Positions 8,685 to 17,154 of a DNA stretch of 64,000 nt are shown here, one piece after another (positions within the stretch are counted from its first letter, which is position 1; every line of letters begins with the position of its first letter). The stretch comes from Mesorhizobium sp. B4-1-4 (lineage in GTDB: Bacteria; Pseudomonadota; Alphaproteobacteria; Rhizobiales; Rhizobiaceae), in contig NZ_CP083950.1 of assembly GCF_006439395.2 (NCBI RefSeq), positions 3,410,001-3,474,000 of the forward strand. The letters are read 5' to 3'. The position numbers and the translations under genes are program-made. The notes beneath the pieces are model-generated. The model did no database searches, was not told the origin of the DNA, and saw only the letters and a program-made list of their open reading frames with translations.

Positions 8685-10121
8685 ATGATGCCGCCTGCAA
8701 AAAAGGAAGTCCGTCCGTCGAGCCGCGGAGGACGTGTCCGCACGCCTGCCTTCGTGAAGAGCCAACGTGGCGTCAAGAACTGGAAGGAAGTCAGCGCCTG
8801 GCTTGAATGGCGCGGCATCGAGGACATCGAATGCATCACGCCTGACCAGGCTGGGGTCGCACGCGGCAAGATGATGCCGTCGAAGAAATTCACCTCCAAC
8901 ACCTCGCTGGCCCTGCCTTCTGCCGTTTTCATGACGACGATTTCCGGCGGTTATCCCGAGGACGGCAACGGCTTCCACTATCCCGAGGATGACGGCGACC
9001 TCAAACTGATGCCCGACCTGTCGACGCTGACGGTGGTGCCTTGGGAGGAGGATCCGACGGCCGCCGTCATCTGTGACCTCGTGCATCAGGATGGCCGCTC
9101 GGTGGAGTTCACGCCGCGCAACGTGCTGAAGCGCGTCATTGCCGCCTATGACAAGCTCGGGCTGAAGCCAGTGGTAGCGCCCGAGATCGAATTCTATCTC
9201 GTGCGCAAGAATCCGGATCCGGATTATCCGCTGACCCCACCTGTCGGCCGTTCGGGGCGCGCGATCGGCGGCGGCGCCGGCTATTCGATCGCCGGCGTCA
9301 ACGAATTCGACGAACTGATCGACGACATCTACCATTTCTCCGAAGGACAAGGCCTGGAGATCGATACGCTCATCCATGAAGAGGGTGCGGGCCAACTCGA
9401 GATCAACCTGCGCCACGGCGATCCCGTCGAGCTTGCCGACCAAGTGTTCATGTTCAAGCGCACCATTCGCGAGGCGGCGCTGAAACATGAGATCTATGCG
9501 ACCTTCATGGCCAAGCCGATCCAGGGCCAGCCGGGCTCGGCCATGCATATCCACCAGTCGATCATCGACAAGAAGACGGGCCGGAACATCTTTTCGGCCG
9601 AGGACGGCTCGGAAACCGAGGACTTCTTCCATTTCATCGGCGGCATGCAGAAGCATGTGCCGAACGCGCTGGTGATGTTCGCGCCCTATGTCAATTCCTA
9701 TCGCCGGCTGACACAGGCGGCCTCGGCTCCGGTCAACAACAAATGGGGCTATGACAACCGCACCACGGCGTTCCGCGTACCGCGTTCCGACCCGGCGGCG
9801 CGACGCGTCGAAAACCGCATCCCGTCCTCCGACGCAAATCCTTACCTGGCCTTGGCGGCTTCGCTTGCCTGCGGGCTGATCGGCATCACCAGGAAGATCA
9901 AGGCCGAACCGCCGGTGCTGACCACCGCCAATGCCGACGAGATCGACCTGCCGCGCAGCCTGCTCGAAGCCGTCGACCTGTTCGAAGGCGACGAAGAACT
10001 CGGCGCGATCCTGGGTAAGTCCTTCGCCGCTACCTACGCAGCGATCAAGCGGGCGGAATTCGAGACTTTCATGGAGGTGATCAGTCCGTGGGAGAGGGAA
10101 TATCTGCTGCTGAACGTTTAG
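8685..10121 (+). CDS. puuA: Glutamine synthetase family protein, gamma-glutamylputrescine synthetase-like
   Basis: 478 residues with the glutamine synthetase beta-grasp and catalytic domains. Visible: VAPEIEFYLVRKN, HEEGAGQLEINL (metal ligands), GSAMHIHQSI (catalytic His), and FRVPRSDPAARRVENR with SSDANPYLALAASLACG typical of PuuA-type enzymes that glutamylate putrescine or other amines rather than ammonia. The start is at the MM pair 8685/8688. The downstream FAD oxidoreductase resembles PuuB, so the two were probably one operon; a four-helix-bundle gene with repeats now lies between them. Symbol is by similarity; substrate could be another amine. Confidence 0.82.
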   Translation: MMPPAKKEVRPSSRGGRVRTPAFVKSQRGVKNWKEVSAWLEWRGIEDIECITPDQAGVARGKMMPSKKFTSNTSLALPSAVFMTTISGGYPEDGNGFHYPEDDGDLKLMPDLSTLTVVPWEEDPTAAVICDLVHQDGRSVEFTPRNVLKRVIAAYDKLGLKPVVAPEIEFYLVRKNPDPDYPLTPPVGRSGRAIGGGAGYSIAGVNEFDELIDDIYHFSEGQGLEIDTLIHEEGAGQLEINLRHGDPVELADQVFMFKRTIREAALKHEIYATFMAKPIQGQPGSAMHIHQSIIDKKTGRNIFSAEDGSETEDFFHFIGGMQKHVPNALVMFAPYVNSYRRLTQAASAPVNNKWGYDNRTTAFRVPRSDPAARRVENRIPSSDANPYLALAASLACGLIGITRKIKAEPPVLTTANADEIDLPRSLLEAVDLFEGDEELGAILGKSFAATYAAIKRAEFETFMEVISPWEREYLLLNV

Positions 10122-10131
10122 GGAATAGGGG

Positions 10132-10155
10132 AGTAAGTCAGTAGGGCAGTAGGGG
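10132..10155. repeat. Three degenerate 8-bp units, inverted relative to the downstream array
   Basis: Units AGTAAGTC, AGTAGGGC and AGTAGGGG at 10132, 10140 and 10148. These are inverted copies of the CTACTGCC family repeated at 10534-10613. The last unit also provides the purine-rich ribosome site (AGGGGAAG) for the four-helix-bundle gene. Confidence 0.8.
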
Positions 10156-10161
10156 AAGACT

Positions 10162-10446
10162 ATGGCGAAGATCGAATCTTACAGAGATTTGGTCGTCTGG
10201 CAGCAAGCCATGGATCTTGTCGTCTCAATCTACGAAACGACAAAAGCCTGGCCGAAAGAAGAGCTCTATGGATTGACGCCTCAGCTGCGCAGGGCAGCCA
10301 CTTCCGTGCCTGCCAATATCGCGGAGGGTTATGGGCGAGAAAGCCGAGCTTCCTATCAGCAATTTCTCAGGATTGCGCAGGGATCGCTCAAAGAATTGGA
10401 GACCCATTTGCTGATCGCACGGCGCGTCGGGATCACCTCCCACTAG
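10162..10446 (+). CDS. Four-helix bundle protein (23S rRNA intervening-sequence / S23 type), shortened by an in-frame TAG
   Basis: 94-residue protein of the family encoded inside 23S rRNA intervening sequences and related to Avd of diversity-generating retroelements. Family features: ESYRDLVVWQQAMDLVVSIY at the start, LRRAATSVPANIAEGYGR in the middle, then QFLRIAQGSLKELETHLLIA. The family is normally about 115-125 residues. The frame stops at TAG 10444-10446, but continues open to TAG 10525-10527 encoding a typical fourth helix (SVGTLLRLLIRKL). Total with read-through would be 120 residues, so a nonsense change (CAG to TAG) is likely. The gene interrupts the puuA/puuB-like pair and is flanked by inverted 8-bp repeats. 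Confidence 0.85.
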   Translation: MAKIESYRDLVVWQQAMDLVVSIYETTKAWPKEELYGLTPQLRRAATSVPANIAEGYGRESRASYQQFLRIAQGSLKELETHLLIARRVGITSH

Positions 10447-10533
10447 GCAACCGAACCGTTGATGACTCGGAGTGAGAGCGTGGGAACGCTCTTGCGGCTT
10501 CTGATCCGCAAATTGTCGCCAGAATAGCTCTAC

Positions 10534-10613
10534 CTACTGCCCTACTGCCCTACTGCCCTACTGCCCTACTGCCCTACTGCCCTACTGCCCTACTGCCCTA
10601 CTGCCCTACTGCC
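10534..10613. repeat. Tandem array of ten 8-bp CTACTGCC units
   Basis: Ten perfect, uninterrupted copies of CTACTGCC, followed by a partial CTAC. The array ends 14 bases before the ATG of the downstream oxidoreductase, replacing the place where its ribosome site should be. Inverted degenerate units occur at 10132-10155. Copy number is likely to vary by slippage between strains. Confidence 0.97.
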
Positions 10614-10627
10614 CTACCGTGAGCATC

Positions 10628-11914
10628 ATGCCTTACCAATCCCCGATTTCCCCCGGCCGTTCCTGGTATGAGGATACGGCCGGGCCACGGCCTGAATATC
10701 CGGCGCTGGACGGTGACCGGAGCTGCGACGTGGTCATCATCGGCGGCGGGTTTACCGGCCTGTCGGCGGCGACGCATCTGGCCAAGGCAGGAACCAATGT
10801 CGTCCTGATCGAAGCTCACCGCTTCGGCGACGGCGCGTCCGGACGCAATGGCGGCCAGCTTGGCACCGGACAGCGCGCCTGGGCCGAGGATCTCGAGGCC
10901 GAATACGGCTTGTCCCGCGCCAAGGCGCTGTTCGATCTTGCCGAGGAGGCGAAGGCGCATCTGCTTGAATTCGCCGCCGCCAACCAGATCGAGATCGACT
11001 ACGTGCCGGGCCAGCTTTCGGTGGCGCACAAGCCGCGCTATGTCGACGACTACAAGGCGCATGCCGAGATCATGGCCAAACGTTTCTCCTACCCGCACAT
11101 CTCGTTCATGGATGCCAAGGAAACGGCGGAGCGGCTGGGCTCGACCGCCTATTTCGGCGGCACGCGCGATACCGGCACCGGCCATATCCATCCCATGAAG
11201 CTGGTGATCGGCACGGCCAGGGTGGCGGCAAAGGCCGGCGCGCGGCTCTTCGAAAGGACACCTTCGACCGGCATCATTTCCGCTGGTGGCCAGGTCAAGG
11301 TTTCGACGCCGAGAGGTACGGTGAGCGCTCAGAAATGCCTGATCGCCGTTAACGCCTATGGTGGTACGCTCGAGCCGGTAAGCGCCGCACACATCATGCC
11401 GATCGGGTCGTTCATCGGCGCGACCGTGCCCTTGGGAGCGGATTCAGAAGTTCTGCCGGGCGGCGAGTCGGTCGATGATTCGCGCTTCGTCGTGCGCTAT
11501 TTCCGCAAGTCGGCGGACGGCCGGCTGCTGTTCGGCGGACGCGAGATTTATGGCGTCAACGACCCAAAGGATATCCACATCCATATCCGCCGTCAGATCG
11601 CCGAACTCTATCCGGCGCTGAGCGATGTCGAGATTACCCATGGCTGGGGCGGCTATGTCGGCATCACGATGCCGAGAAAACCATTCGTGCGCGAAGTGAT
11701 GCCGAATGTGATCTCGGCTGGCGGCTATTCCGGCCATGGCGTCATGCTGTCGAACTTCTTCGGCAAGCTCTACGCCGAGACCGTCGCCGGCAATCGCGAC
11801 CGGCTGAAACTGATCGAGGACCTGAAAATTCCGCCATTTCCCGGCGGTCGCCGTCTGCGCGCGCCGCTGCTTTTCCTGGCGCTCAACTGGTTTGCGCTGC
11901 GCGACAGAATCTGA
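10628..11914 (+). CDS. puuB: FAD-dependent oxidoreductase, gamma-glutamylputrescine oxidase-like
   Basis: 428 residues from ATG 10628; a GTG at 10619 is in frame but neither has a normal ribosome site because the 8-bp array abuts it. DAO-type fold: dinucleotide motif VIIGGGFTGLSAATHLAKAG at residue ~37, SGRNGGQLGTGQR for the FAD contact, and a C-terminal GGYSGHGVMLSNFFGKLYAE segment given here in two parts: GGYSGHGVML and SNFFGKLYAE. Best fit is PuuB-like oxidation of gamma-glutamyl amines, agreeing with the puuA-like gene upstream. Other amine oxidases of the family cannot be excluded. Confidence 0.82.
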   Translation: MPYQSPISPGRSWYEDTAGPRPEYPALDGDRSCDVVIIGGGFTGLSAATHLAKAGTNVVLIEAHRFGDGASGRNGGQLGTGQRAWAEDLEAEYGLSRAKALFDLAEEAKAHLLEFAAANQIEIDYVPGQLSVAHKPRYVDDYKAHAEIMAKRFSYPHISFMDAKETAERLGSTAYFGGTRDTGTGHIHPMKLVIGTARVAAKAGARLFERTPSTGIISAGGQVKVSTPRGTVSAQKCLIAVNAYGGTLEPVSAAHIMPIGSFIGATVPLGADSEVLPGGESVDDSRFVVRYFRKSADGRLLFGGREIYGVNDPKDIHIHIRRQIAELYPALSDVEITHGWGGYVGITMPRKPFVREVMPNVISAGGYSGHGVMLSNFFGKLYAETVAGNRDRLKLIEDLKIPPFPGGRRLRAPLLFLALNWFALRDRI

Positions 11915-12291
11915 TGCAAATCGCCTGAACGCGGCCCGCTTTGGGAGGAACGACACTCACGAAAATAGGGGCCAAGGGGCGTCGACTGGACCCTTTTCGA
12001 CGCTGTGCGCTTGGGATCGCCACGGCCCCATGCGATCACGATCTCGTATAATATTGTAATATCCATGTAATATTTGTTGCCCGGGCGGGACATTGCGGAA
12101 TTGCCGGCAAAAGCGCAGAATCTCTCACAGTGGCGCACTGATGCCACAATCGCGGGCGAAAGGTCCGCATCTGGGCGAATGTTCGGGGATTGTTGCGGGC
12201 CTTCCCGCGTTTTTGGGACCGATGCTGATCAAATGCATGATTTGCGGGATTTGATCGAAAGAACACCGGCCCGCTTATGGAGGTGGCAAGA
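11915..12291. promoter_or_regulatory. Intergenic region with inverted repeat before the SH3 gene
   Basis: About 375 bases without a credible gene. GATCAAAT (12227-12234) and ATTTGATC (12249-12256) form a perfect 8-bp inverted repeat some 35 bases before the SH3 gene start, a possible operator. An AT-rich patch at 12045-12075 contains ATATTGTAATAT, a possible promoter element. GGAGG at 12279-12283 is the ribosome site that favours the GTG start at 12292. Confidence 0.45.
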
Positions 12292-13164
12292 GTGAAAGAG
12301 CCCTTCAGTTTCGGTGCTCCGGAACGTCGGCGCTTTGCCATGCAGTTCGGCTATGACATGCGTCCGTCCTTCTGGCAGGAAGTCCGTTCGAATTCGCATC
12401 TGGTGATTGCCGCGATCGGCACCGCCGCGCTGCTTGGCGTGGCTGCGGTCGCGCTCTGGCTGGCATTGCCGGCCAGCGAGCGGCAAGCGGTCGCCAGCAC
12501 TGAACAGACGATTCCGGCCAACCCGGTGAAAACGACGAAGATCGCCCCGTCGGGAACGACGGTGGCCGCGGCAGCGGTGCCGCAGGTGACGCACAAGGCC
12601 GATCAGGTTTCGCGGGCCGTGGCTGTCGCCGAGGCCGCCATTCCCGCGCTCGCGGCCAATGACCCTCGCTGGACCGGCTCGCAGGCAAAAACCGTATCGG
12701 CTCCCGCCCCGGCTTCAGCCGGTCCGACCGCAGGCAAGACCGAACAGCCGACGGACAAACCCGCCGCCGTGGCGGCGTTTGCTCAACCGTCGGCCGATAA
12801 CGATGCCGCAACCGAGCTGGCCAAGGTTGCCGCGCCGGCACCGGCAGCAGCCAGCAATCCCGATGGCGCACAGACTGCCGCCATTCCGGAGGTTCAGCCG
12901 CAAATACCGGAACAGCAGCCGGCGGCCGCCGAGGACAATGGCGGCAAGGACAAGGCCAAGCCGCACAAGGCAGCTGCGGCCGGCACCGGACGAATTCTCC
13001 GGCCGGTGACCATGCGCAGCAGTCCGAAGAAGAATGCAGCCGCTATCGTCACGGTGCCCGCCAAGACCTCGGTGCAGGTGATGAGCTGCAAGAAGTGGTG
13101 CCAGATCGTCTATAACGGCAAGACCGGCTGGGTCTACAAGAGCTATATCAAGACTGGCGCCTGA
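12292..13164 (+). CDS. Membrane-anchored protein with C-terminal bacterial SH3 domain
   Basis: 290 residues. I choose GTG 12292 over the in-frame ATG at 12277 because GGAGG (12279-12283) overlaps that ATG and is spaced correctly for the GTG. One membrane segment near residues 35-58 (LVIAAIGTAALLGVAAVALW), then a long Ala/Pro/Lys-rich linker, then an SH3b domain in the last ~60 residues (RPVTMRSSPKKNAAAIVTVP; WCQIVYNGKTGWVYKSYI). Type II topology would place the SH3 domain in the periplasm, where such domains usually bind cell-wall peptide. Converges with the Mur-ligase-like gene. Specific role unknown. Confidence 0.8.
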   Translation: MKEPFSFGAPERRRFAMQFGYDMRPSFWQEVRSNSHLVIAAIGTAALLGVAAVALWLALPASERQAVASTEQTIPANPVKTTKIAPSGTTVAAAAVPQVTHKADQVSRAVAVAEAAIPALAANDPRWTGSQAKTVSAPAPASAGPTAGKTEQPTDKPAAVAAFAQPSADNDAATELAKVAAPAPAAASNPDGAQTAAIPEVQPQIPEQQPAAAEDNGGKDKAKPHKAAAAGTGRILRPVTMRSSPKKNAAAIVTVPAKTSVQVMSCKKWCQIVYNGKTGWVYKSYIKTGA

Positions 13165-13210
13165 CGTGCCGGAGCGTCCGGTGACCACGGCCGGCCCGCG
13201 GAGACAGGCC

Positions 13211-14515
13211 CTATCGCACCCTGCCGCCGAACATGCGTCGCAAGCGCTGCCATCTTTTGGCGCGCCTACGTTGCCTGACATAGTCGCCATGCTGCTCAAA
13301 AGGAACTTCGTACAGGCCGCAAGTGTCGCAGCCCTCCCGCTTGCCGCAGACGGGAATCCAGCATTTGACATCATACGTCCAGGCGAGCGCGACGCGCTCC
13401 AGGTGAAGGTTTGAAGAGCTTTTGAGGAGTATAAGCTCACCCGGCACCGCCGTGCGCTTGATGTGGTCAGAGACTTCCTTCGCCGTGCGAAGCTCGACAA
13501 ATCGGCCGCTGTCGCGGTCAGCCTGCCCCGCCCCCGAGCGATGGGCATTGTCACCGCTATAGATCACCTGATCGGCGATTTCCCGCGCGGTTTGGTAGGC
13601 GTAGGCGTATTTCTTGGTCGAGCCGGAGTAATCCGAAATTTGGCCAAGCACGATGCGTTCTCGGCCAGCACTCGCCTTGGCGATCAAATCCAAGGCAAGA
13701 TTGATCGAGTGCCAGGGTGCCTTGGCGGCATCGACAACGAATTGCGGACCGCCTTCGGTGACAAGCACGGCACAGCGATTTGCCAATGGCTGGAAAGTCG
13801 CCACCTGGGCGGCAACCTTGTCCGGCGGAACGCCGAGTTCGAGCGCCGTCGCCACGGCAGCAGCGGTCGGCAACCAGAAGTGTTCGGCTGGAAATGGCGT
13901 TTGAAGTTCAAGTATGCCTCCCCGCCAATGGATCGAAAGCGTCAGCCGATCCGGGTAGGCGGCGTGGATATCTGTCACACGATAATCGGCCAGTTGCGAC
14001 GTGCCGAAGGTGACGACGCGGCATCTGGCGCCTTCAGCCATGCCGGCCACCAGGGGGTCGTCGGCATTGAGGACGGCAAGGCCGTCCGGCCGCAACGCCT
14101 CGACCAATGCACGTTTTTCGACGGCAATGTTTTCCACGGTCCTGAAACTGGCAAAATGCTCAAGGCGAACCATGGTGACGATAGCCACATGCGGCTGCAG
14201 CATTTCCGCCATTGGCCGGATCGTATCGATGCCAAAGGCCCCGGCTTCGAAAACGACATAGTCGACCTCGCCCGCTCGCTTCATGCGTTTGTAGAGCGTG
14301 CTGACCAGCGACTTGATGGTGTTGGCGAGAACTCGCGCATAGGTCGGTCCATGGGCGGCCAATATATGCCCAAGCAGCGCCGTGACGGTCGATTTTCCCG
14401 AACTGCCGGTGACGCCGATGAAGGTCGCCTTGCTTTTCGCGCGGGCGCGCCTTGCCCTGTAGGTCCTGACGCGCTGCCGCAGGTTTTCGCGAACTTTCCG
14501 CAATCTCGCGTTCAT
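13211..14515 (-). CDS. Mur-ligase family protein, MurF-like, with C-terminal Cys cluster
   Basis: 434 residues. ATP-binding P-loop GVTGSSGKSTVTALLG at ~34-49, YVVFEAGAFGIDTI and VAIVTMVRLEHFASF (metal and ATP contacts of the Mur central domain), VLNADDPLV, then a C-terminal ligase domain with FVVDAAKAPWHS. It is less complete than MurF and lacks an obvious UDP-MurNAc N-terminal domain; the N-terminus is a basic helix (RRARAKSKA). The C-terminus has Cys spaced Cx4C-x5-Cx2C (CWIPVCGKREGCDTCG), a possible zinc site not seen in MurF. Probably forms an amide bond between an amino acid and an unknown acceptor. No dcw-cluster genes adjoin, so not the housekeeping MurF. Confidence 0.72.
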   Translation of the reverse strand: MNARLRKVRENLRQRVRTYRARRARAKSKATFIGVTGSSGKSTVTALLGHILAAHGPTYARVLANTIKSLVSTLYKRMKRAGEVDYVVFEAGAFGIDTIRPMAEMLQPHVAIVTMVRLEHFASFRTVENIAVEKRALVEALRPDGLAVLNADDPLVAGMAEGARCRVVTFGTSQLADYRVTDIHAAYPDRLTLSIHWRGGILELQTPFPAEHFWLPTAAAVATALELGVPPDKVAAQVATFQPLANRCAVLVTEGGPQFVVDAAKAPWHSINLALDLIAKASAGRERIVLGQISDYSGSTKKYAYAYQTAREIADQVIYSGDNAHRSGAGQADRDSGRFVELRTAKEVSDHIKRTAVPGELILLKSSSNLHLERVALAWTYDVKCWIPVCGKREGCDTCGLYEVPFEQHGDYVRQRRRAKRWQRLRRMFGGRVR

Positions 14516-14628
14516 CGCATCGGCCCCTAGCCTCCGAAAGAACTCTAAGCGGTGGGAACCTCAAGTCAAATCGAAGCCGGTTGCGGTCGAATCGACGATG
14601 CCATTGCCTGGCTTGTCGAAGACGCGCT

Positions 14629-15390
14629 TCAGATGCAGCGGCCGCCATCGACCTCCAGCGCCACGCCGGTGATGAAAGCGGCTTCGTCCGATGCCAACCA
14701 CAGTGCCGCATTGGCGATATCGAGCGGCGTCGACAGCCGGCCGAGCGGAATCGAGGCGCGGAATGTCTCGCGGATTTCGGGCGTATCGACGCCCATGAAC
14801 TTCTCCAGCATGCCCGTCTCGCCGGCGACCGGGCAGAGGCAGTTGACGCGGATGTTCTTCGGCGCCAGTTCCACCGCCATAGACTTGGTGGCGGTGATCG
14901 CCCAGCCCTTCGAGGCATTGTACCAGGTGAGACCAGGCCGTGGCCGCAGCCCCGCGGTGGAGGCCGTGGTCAGGATGACGCCGCCACCTTGCCGTTCCAT
15001 GATCGGCACGACCGCAAGGGCGGCATGGTAGATCGCCTTCATGTTGACGGCCGTGATCAGGTCGAAGGTTTCCTCGTCGACCTTGAGCATGTCGCCGTTG
15101 CGATGCGTGAATCCGGCATTGTTGACCATGATGTCGATGCGGCCGAAGGCGCTTCTGGCGGCATAGACCATCTCGTCGAATTCAGAGCGCAGCGAAACGT
15201 CGGTCTGCGTCCAGATCGCCGCCTCGCCGATCTCGCCGGCGACGCGCTCCGCGCCCTTGGCGTTGAGATCGGCGACAACGACCCTGGCGCCCTCCTCGGC
15301 AAAGCGCCTGGCCATGCCTTCGCCAAAGCCCGAGGCCGCGCCGGTGATGACGGCAACCTTGTTTTCCAGACGCATGCTTTTCCCGCTCAT
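14629..15390 (-). CDS. Short-chain dehydrogenase/reductase (SDR)
   Basis: 253-residue NAD(P)-dependent oxidoreductase with a Rossmann fold. Cofactor motif TGAASGFGEGMA, Asp after beta-2 (VVADLNAKG) favouring NAD, NNAG motif (MVNNAGFTHRNG), catalytic Ser (TTASTAGLRP) and YxxxK (YNASKGWAI), and C-terminal FITGVALEVDGG. I choose ATG 15390 because CGAGG lies six bases upstream; 15375 is an alternative, and the frame upstream to 15486 looks non-coding. The family resembles 3-ketoacyl-ACP or glucose dehydrogenases; substrate cannot be fixed. Confidence 0.88.
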   Translation of the reverse strand: MSGKSMRLENKVAVITGAASGFGEGMARRFAEEGARVVVADLNAKGAERVAGEIGEAAIWTQTDVSLRSEFDEMVYAARSAFGRIDIMVNNAGFTHRNGDMLKVDEETFDLITAVNMKAIYHAALAVVPIMERQGGGVILTTASTAGLRPRPGLTWYNASKGWAITATKSMAVELAPKNIRVNCLCPVAGETGMLEKFMGVDTPEIRETFRASIPLGRLSTPLDIANAALWLASDEAAFITGVALEVDGGRCI

Positions 15391-15684
15391 TGATGTCCTC
15401 GAGATCATTCCCCAGCTTGCACAATAGGCTGACGGCCGATGCGGTCCACACCGCGAGATTTCTCCCTTAGCTTTCGTCACATTCACGTTCTATGCTGCAA
15501 CTGCGAAAGCTTCTGGAGTCTTCGTTCACCGACAAGACTCCGGCTGTCGCCAGTGTCAAGCGCACATGTGGACCCACGCATTATCCTGCGATTGGTCCTG
15601 ATGTGACACCATGGCACTGGAAAATTTAAATCGATTAGAATATACCAGCCGCGTACTCGCGAGCGGCGTCAAAGCGGACAGACC

Positions 15685-17154
15685 ATGACCAGCCAGATCA
15701 TCCCCGTCGATCCTTTCGACTTCATCATCTTCGGCGGTACCGGCGACCTGTCGGAGCGCAAGCTTCTGCCGTCGCTCTACTATCGCCAGCGCGACCATCA
15801 ATTCTCGGAGCCGACGCGCATCATCGGCACGTCGCGCTCGAAGATGAGCGACGAGGAATTCCGGGCCTTTGCCAAGCAGGCGATCTCGGACCATGTGAAG
15901 CCAGCAGACATCGACCCGAAGGAACTGGCAACATTCCTGGCCAGGCTAACCTACGTCGCAGCGGACGCGACCAACGGCGCCGGCTTCGACAAGTTGAAAA
16001 AGGCGATCGGCGACAGCGATCGCATCCGGGCCTTCTATCTGGCGGTGGCGCCGGCGCTGTTCGGCGATATCTCGCACCAGCTCAAGGAGCACAAGCTGAT
16101 CACGCCGAACTCGCGCATCGTGCTGGAGAAGCCGATCGGCCGCGACCTTGCCTCGGCGCGCGCGCTCAACGACGCCGTGGGCGACGATTTCCACGAAAGC
16201 CAGATCTTCCGCATCGATCACTATCTCGGCAAGGAGACGGTGCAGAACCTGATGGCGCTGCGCTTTGCCAATGCTCTGTACGAGCCTTTGTGGAATTCCG
16301 CTCAGATCGACCATGTGCAGATCACCGTCGCCGAGACCGTGGGACTGGAGGACCGCGTCACCTACTACGACAAGGCCGGCGCGCTGCGCGACATGGTGCA
16401 GAACCACATGCTGCAGCTCCTGTGCCTGGTTGCCATGGAAACGCCGTCCTCGATGGACGCGGACGCCGTGCGCGACGAGAAGCTGAAGGTGCTGAGGGCG
16501 CTCAAACGCATCAACGGCAACGAAGCGCCGAAGCACACGGTACGCGGCCAGTATCGCGCCGGTGCGTCCGCCGGCGGTCCGGTCAAGGGATATGTCGAGG
16601 AACTCGGCAAGGACAGCACCACCGAGACCTTCGTCGCCATCAGGGCCGAAATCGGCAACTGGCGATGGGCCGGCGTTCCCTTCTATCTCAGGACCGGCAA
16701 GCGGCTGGCGACCCGCGTCTCGGAAATCGTCATCGAATTCAAGCCGATCCCCTATTCGATCTTCGGCGACAGTGCCGGCCCCATCTTCGCCAACCAGCTG
16801 GTCATCCGGCTGCAGCCGGACGAAGGCGTCAAGCAGTTCATCATGATCAAGGATCCGGGTCCGGGCGGCATGCGGCTGCGCCAGATCTCGCTCGACATGA
16901 GCTTTGCGCAATCCTTCGACGGCCGCGCGCCCGACGCCTATGAGCGGCTGATCATGGATGTCATCCGTGGCAACCAGACGCTGTTCATGCGCCGCGACGA
17001 AGTGGAGGCCGCCTGGAAGTGGATCGACCCGATCCAGAATGCCTGGGAAAGCGCCAGGCAGGAGGCGCAAGGCTATACGGCAGGCACCTGGGGCCCGTCG
17101 GCCTCGATAGCGCTGATCGAACGTGACGGGCGGACATGGCACGAGAGCAATTGA
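15685..17154 (+). CDS. zwf: Glucose-6-phosphate 1-dehydrogenase
   Basis: Oxidises glucose-6-phosphate to 6-phosphogluconolactone with NADP, cytosolic. 489 residues, normal length. N-terminal Rossmann motif IFGGTGDLSERKLLPSLY, the substrate-binding RIDHYLGKE signature with catalytic His region near residue 175, and VLEKPIGRDLASA. First gene of zwf-pgl-edd; pgl starts inside its last 19 bases, so the two are translationally coupled. The ~290 bases upstream, facing the divergent SDR gene, hold the promoter; I see no clear HexR-type palindrome there. Confidence 0.97.
   Translation: MTSQIIPVDPFDFIIFGGTGDLSERKLLPSLYYRQRDHQFSEPTRIIGTSRSKMSDEEFRAFAKQAISDHVKPADIDPKELATFLARLTYVAADATNGAGFDKLKKAIGDSDRIRAFYLAVAPALFGDISHQLKEHKLITPNSRIVLEKPIGRDLASARALNDAVGDDFHESQIFRIDHYLGKETVQNLMALRFANALYEPLWNSAQIDHVQITVAETVGLEDRVTYYDKAGALRDMVQNHMLQLLCLVAMETPSSMDADAVRDEKLKVLRALKRINGNEAPKHTVRGQYRAGASAGGPVKGYVEELGKDSTTETFVAIRAEIGNWRWAGVPFYLRTGKRLATRVSEIVIEFKPIPYSIFGDSAGPIFANQLVIRLQPDEGVKQFIMIKDPGPGGMRLRQISLDMSFAQSFDGRAPDAYERLIMDVIRGNQTLFMRRDEVEAAWKWIDPIQNAWESARQEAQGYTAGTWGPSASIALIERDGRTWHESN

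Noticed and set aside
10162..10446. Avd protein of a diversity-generating retroelement
   Set aside because: No reverse transcriptase, template repeat or variable repeat is visible in the window.
10534..10613. CRISPR array
   Set aside because: Units are 8 bp with no spacers, and no cas genes are present; it is a simple tandem repeat.
13211..14515. Housekeeping murF
   Set aside because: No dcw neighbours, missing N-terminal domain and an added Cys-rich end.
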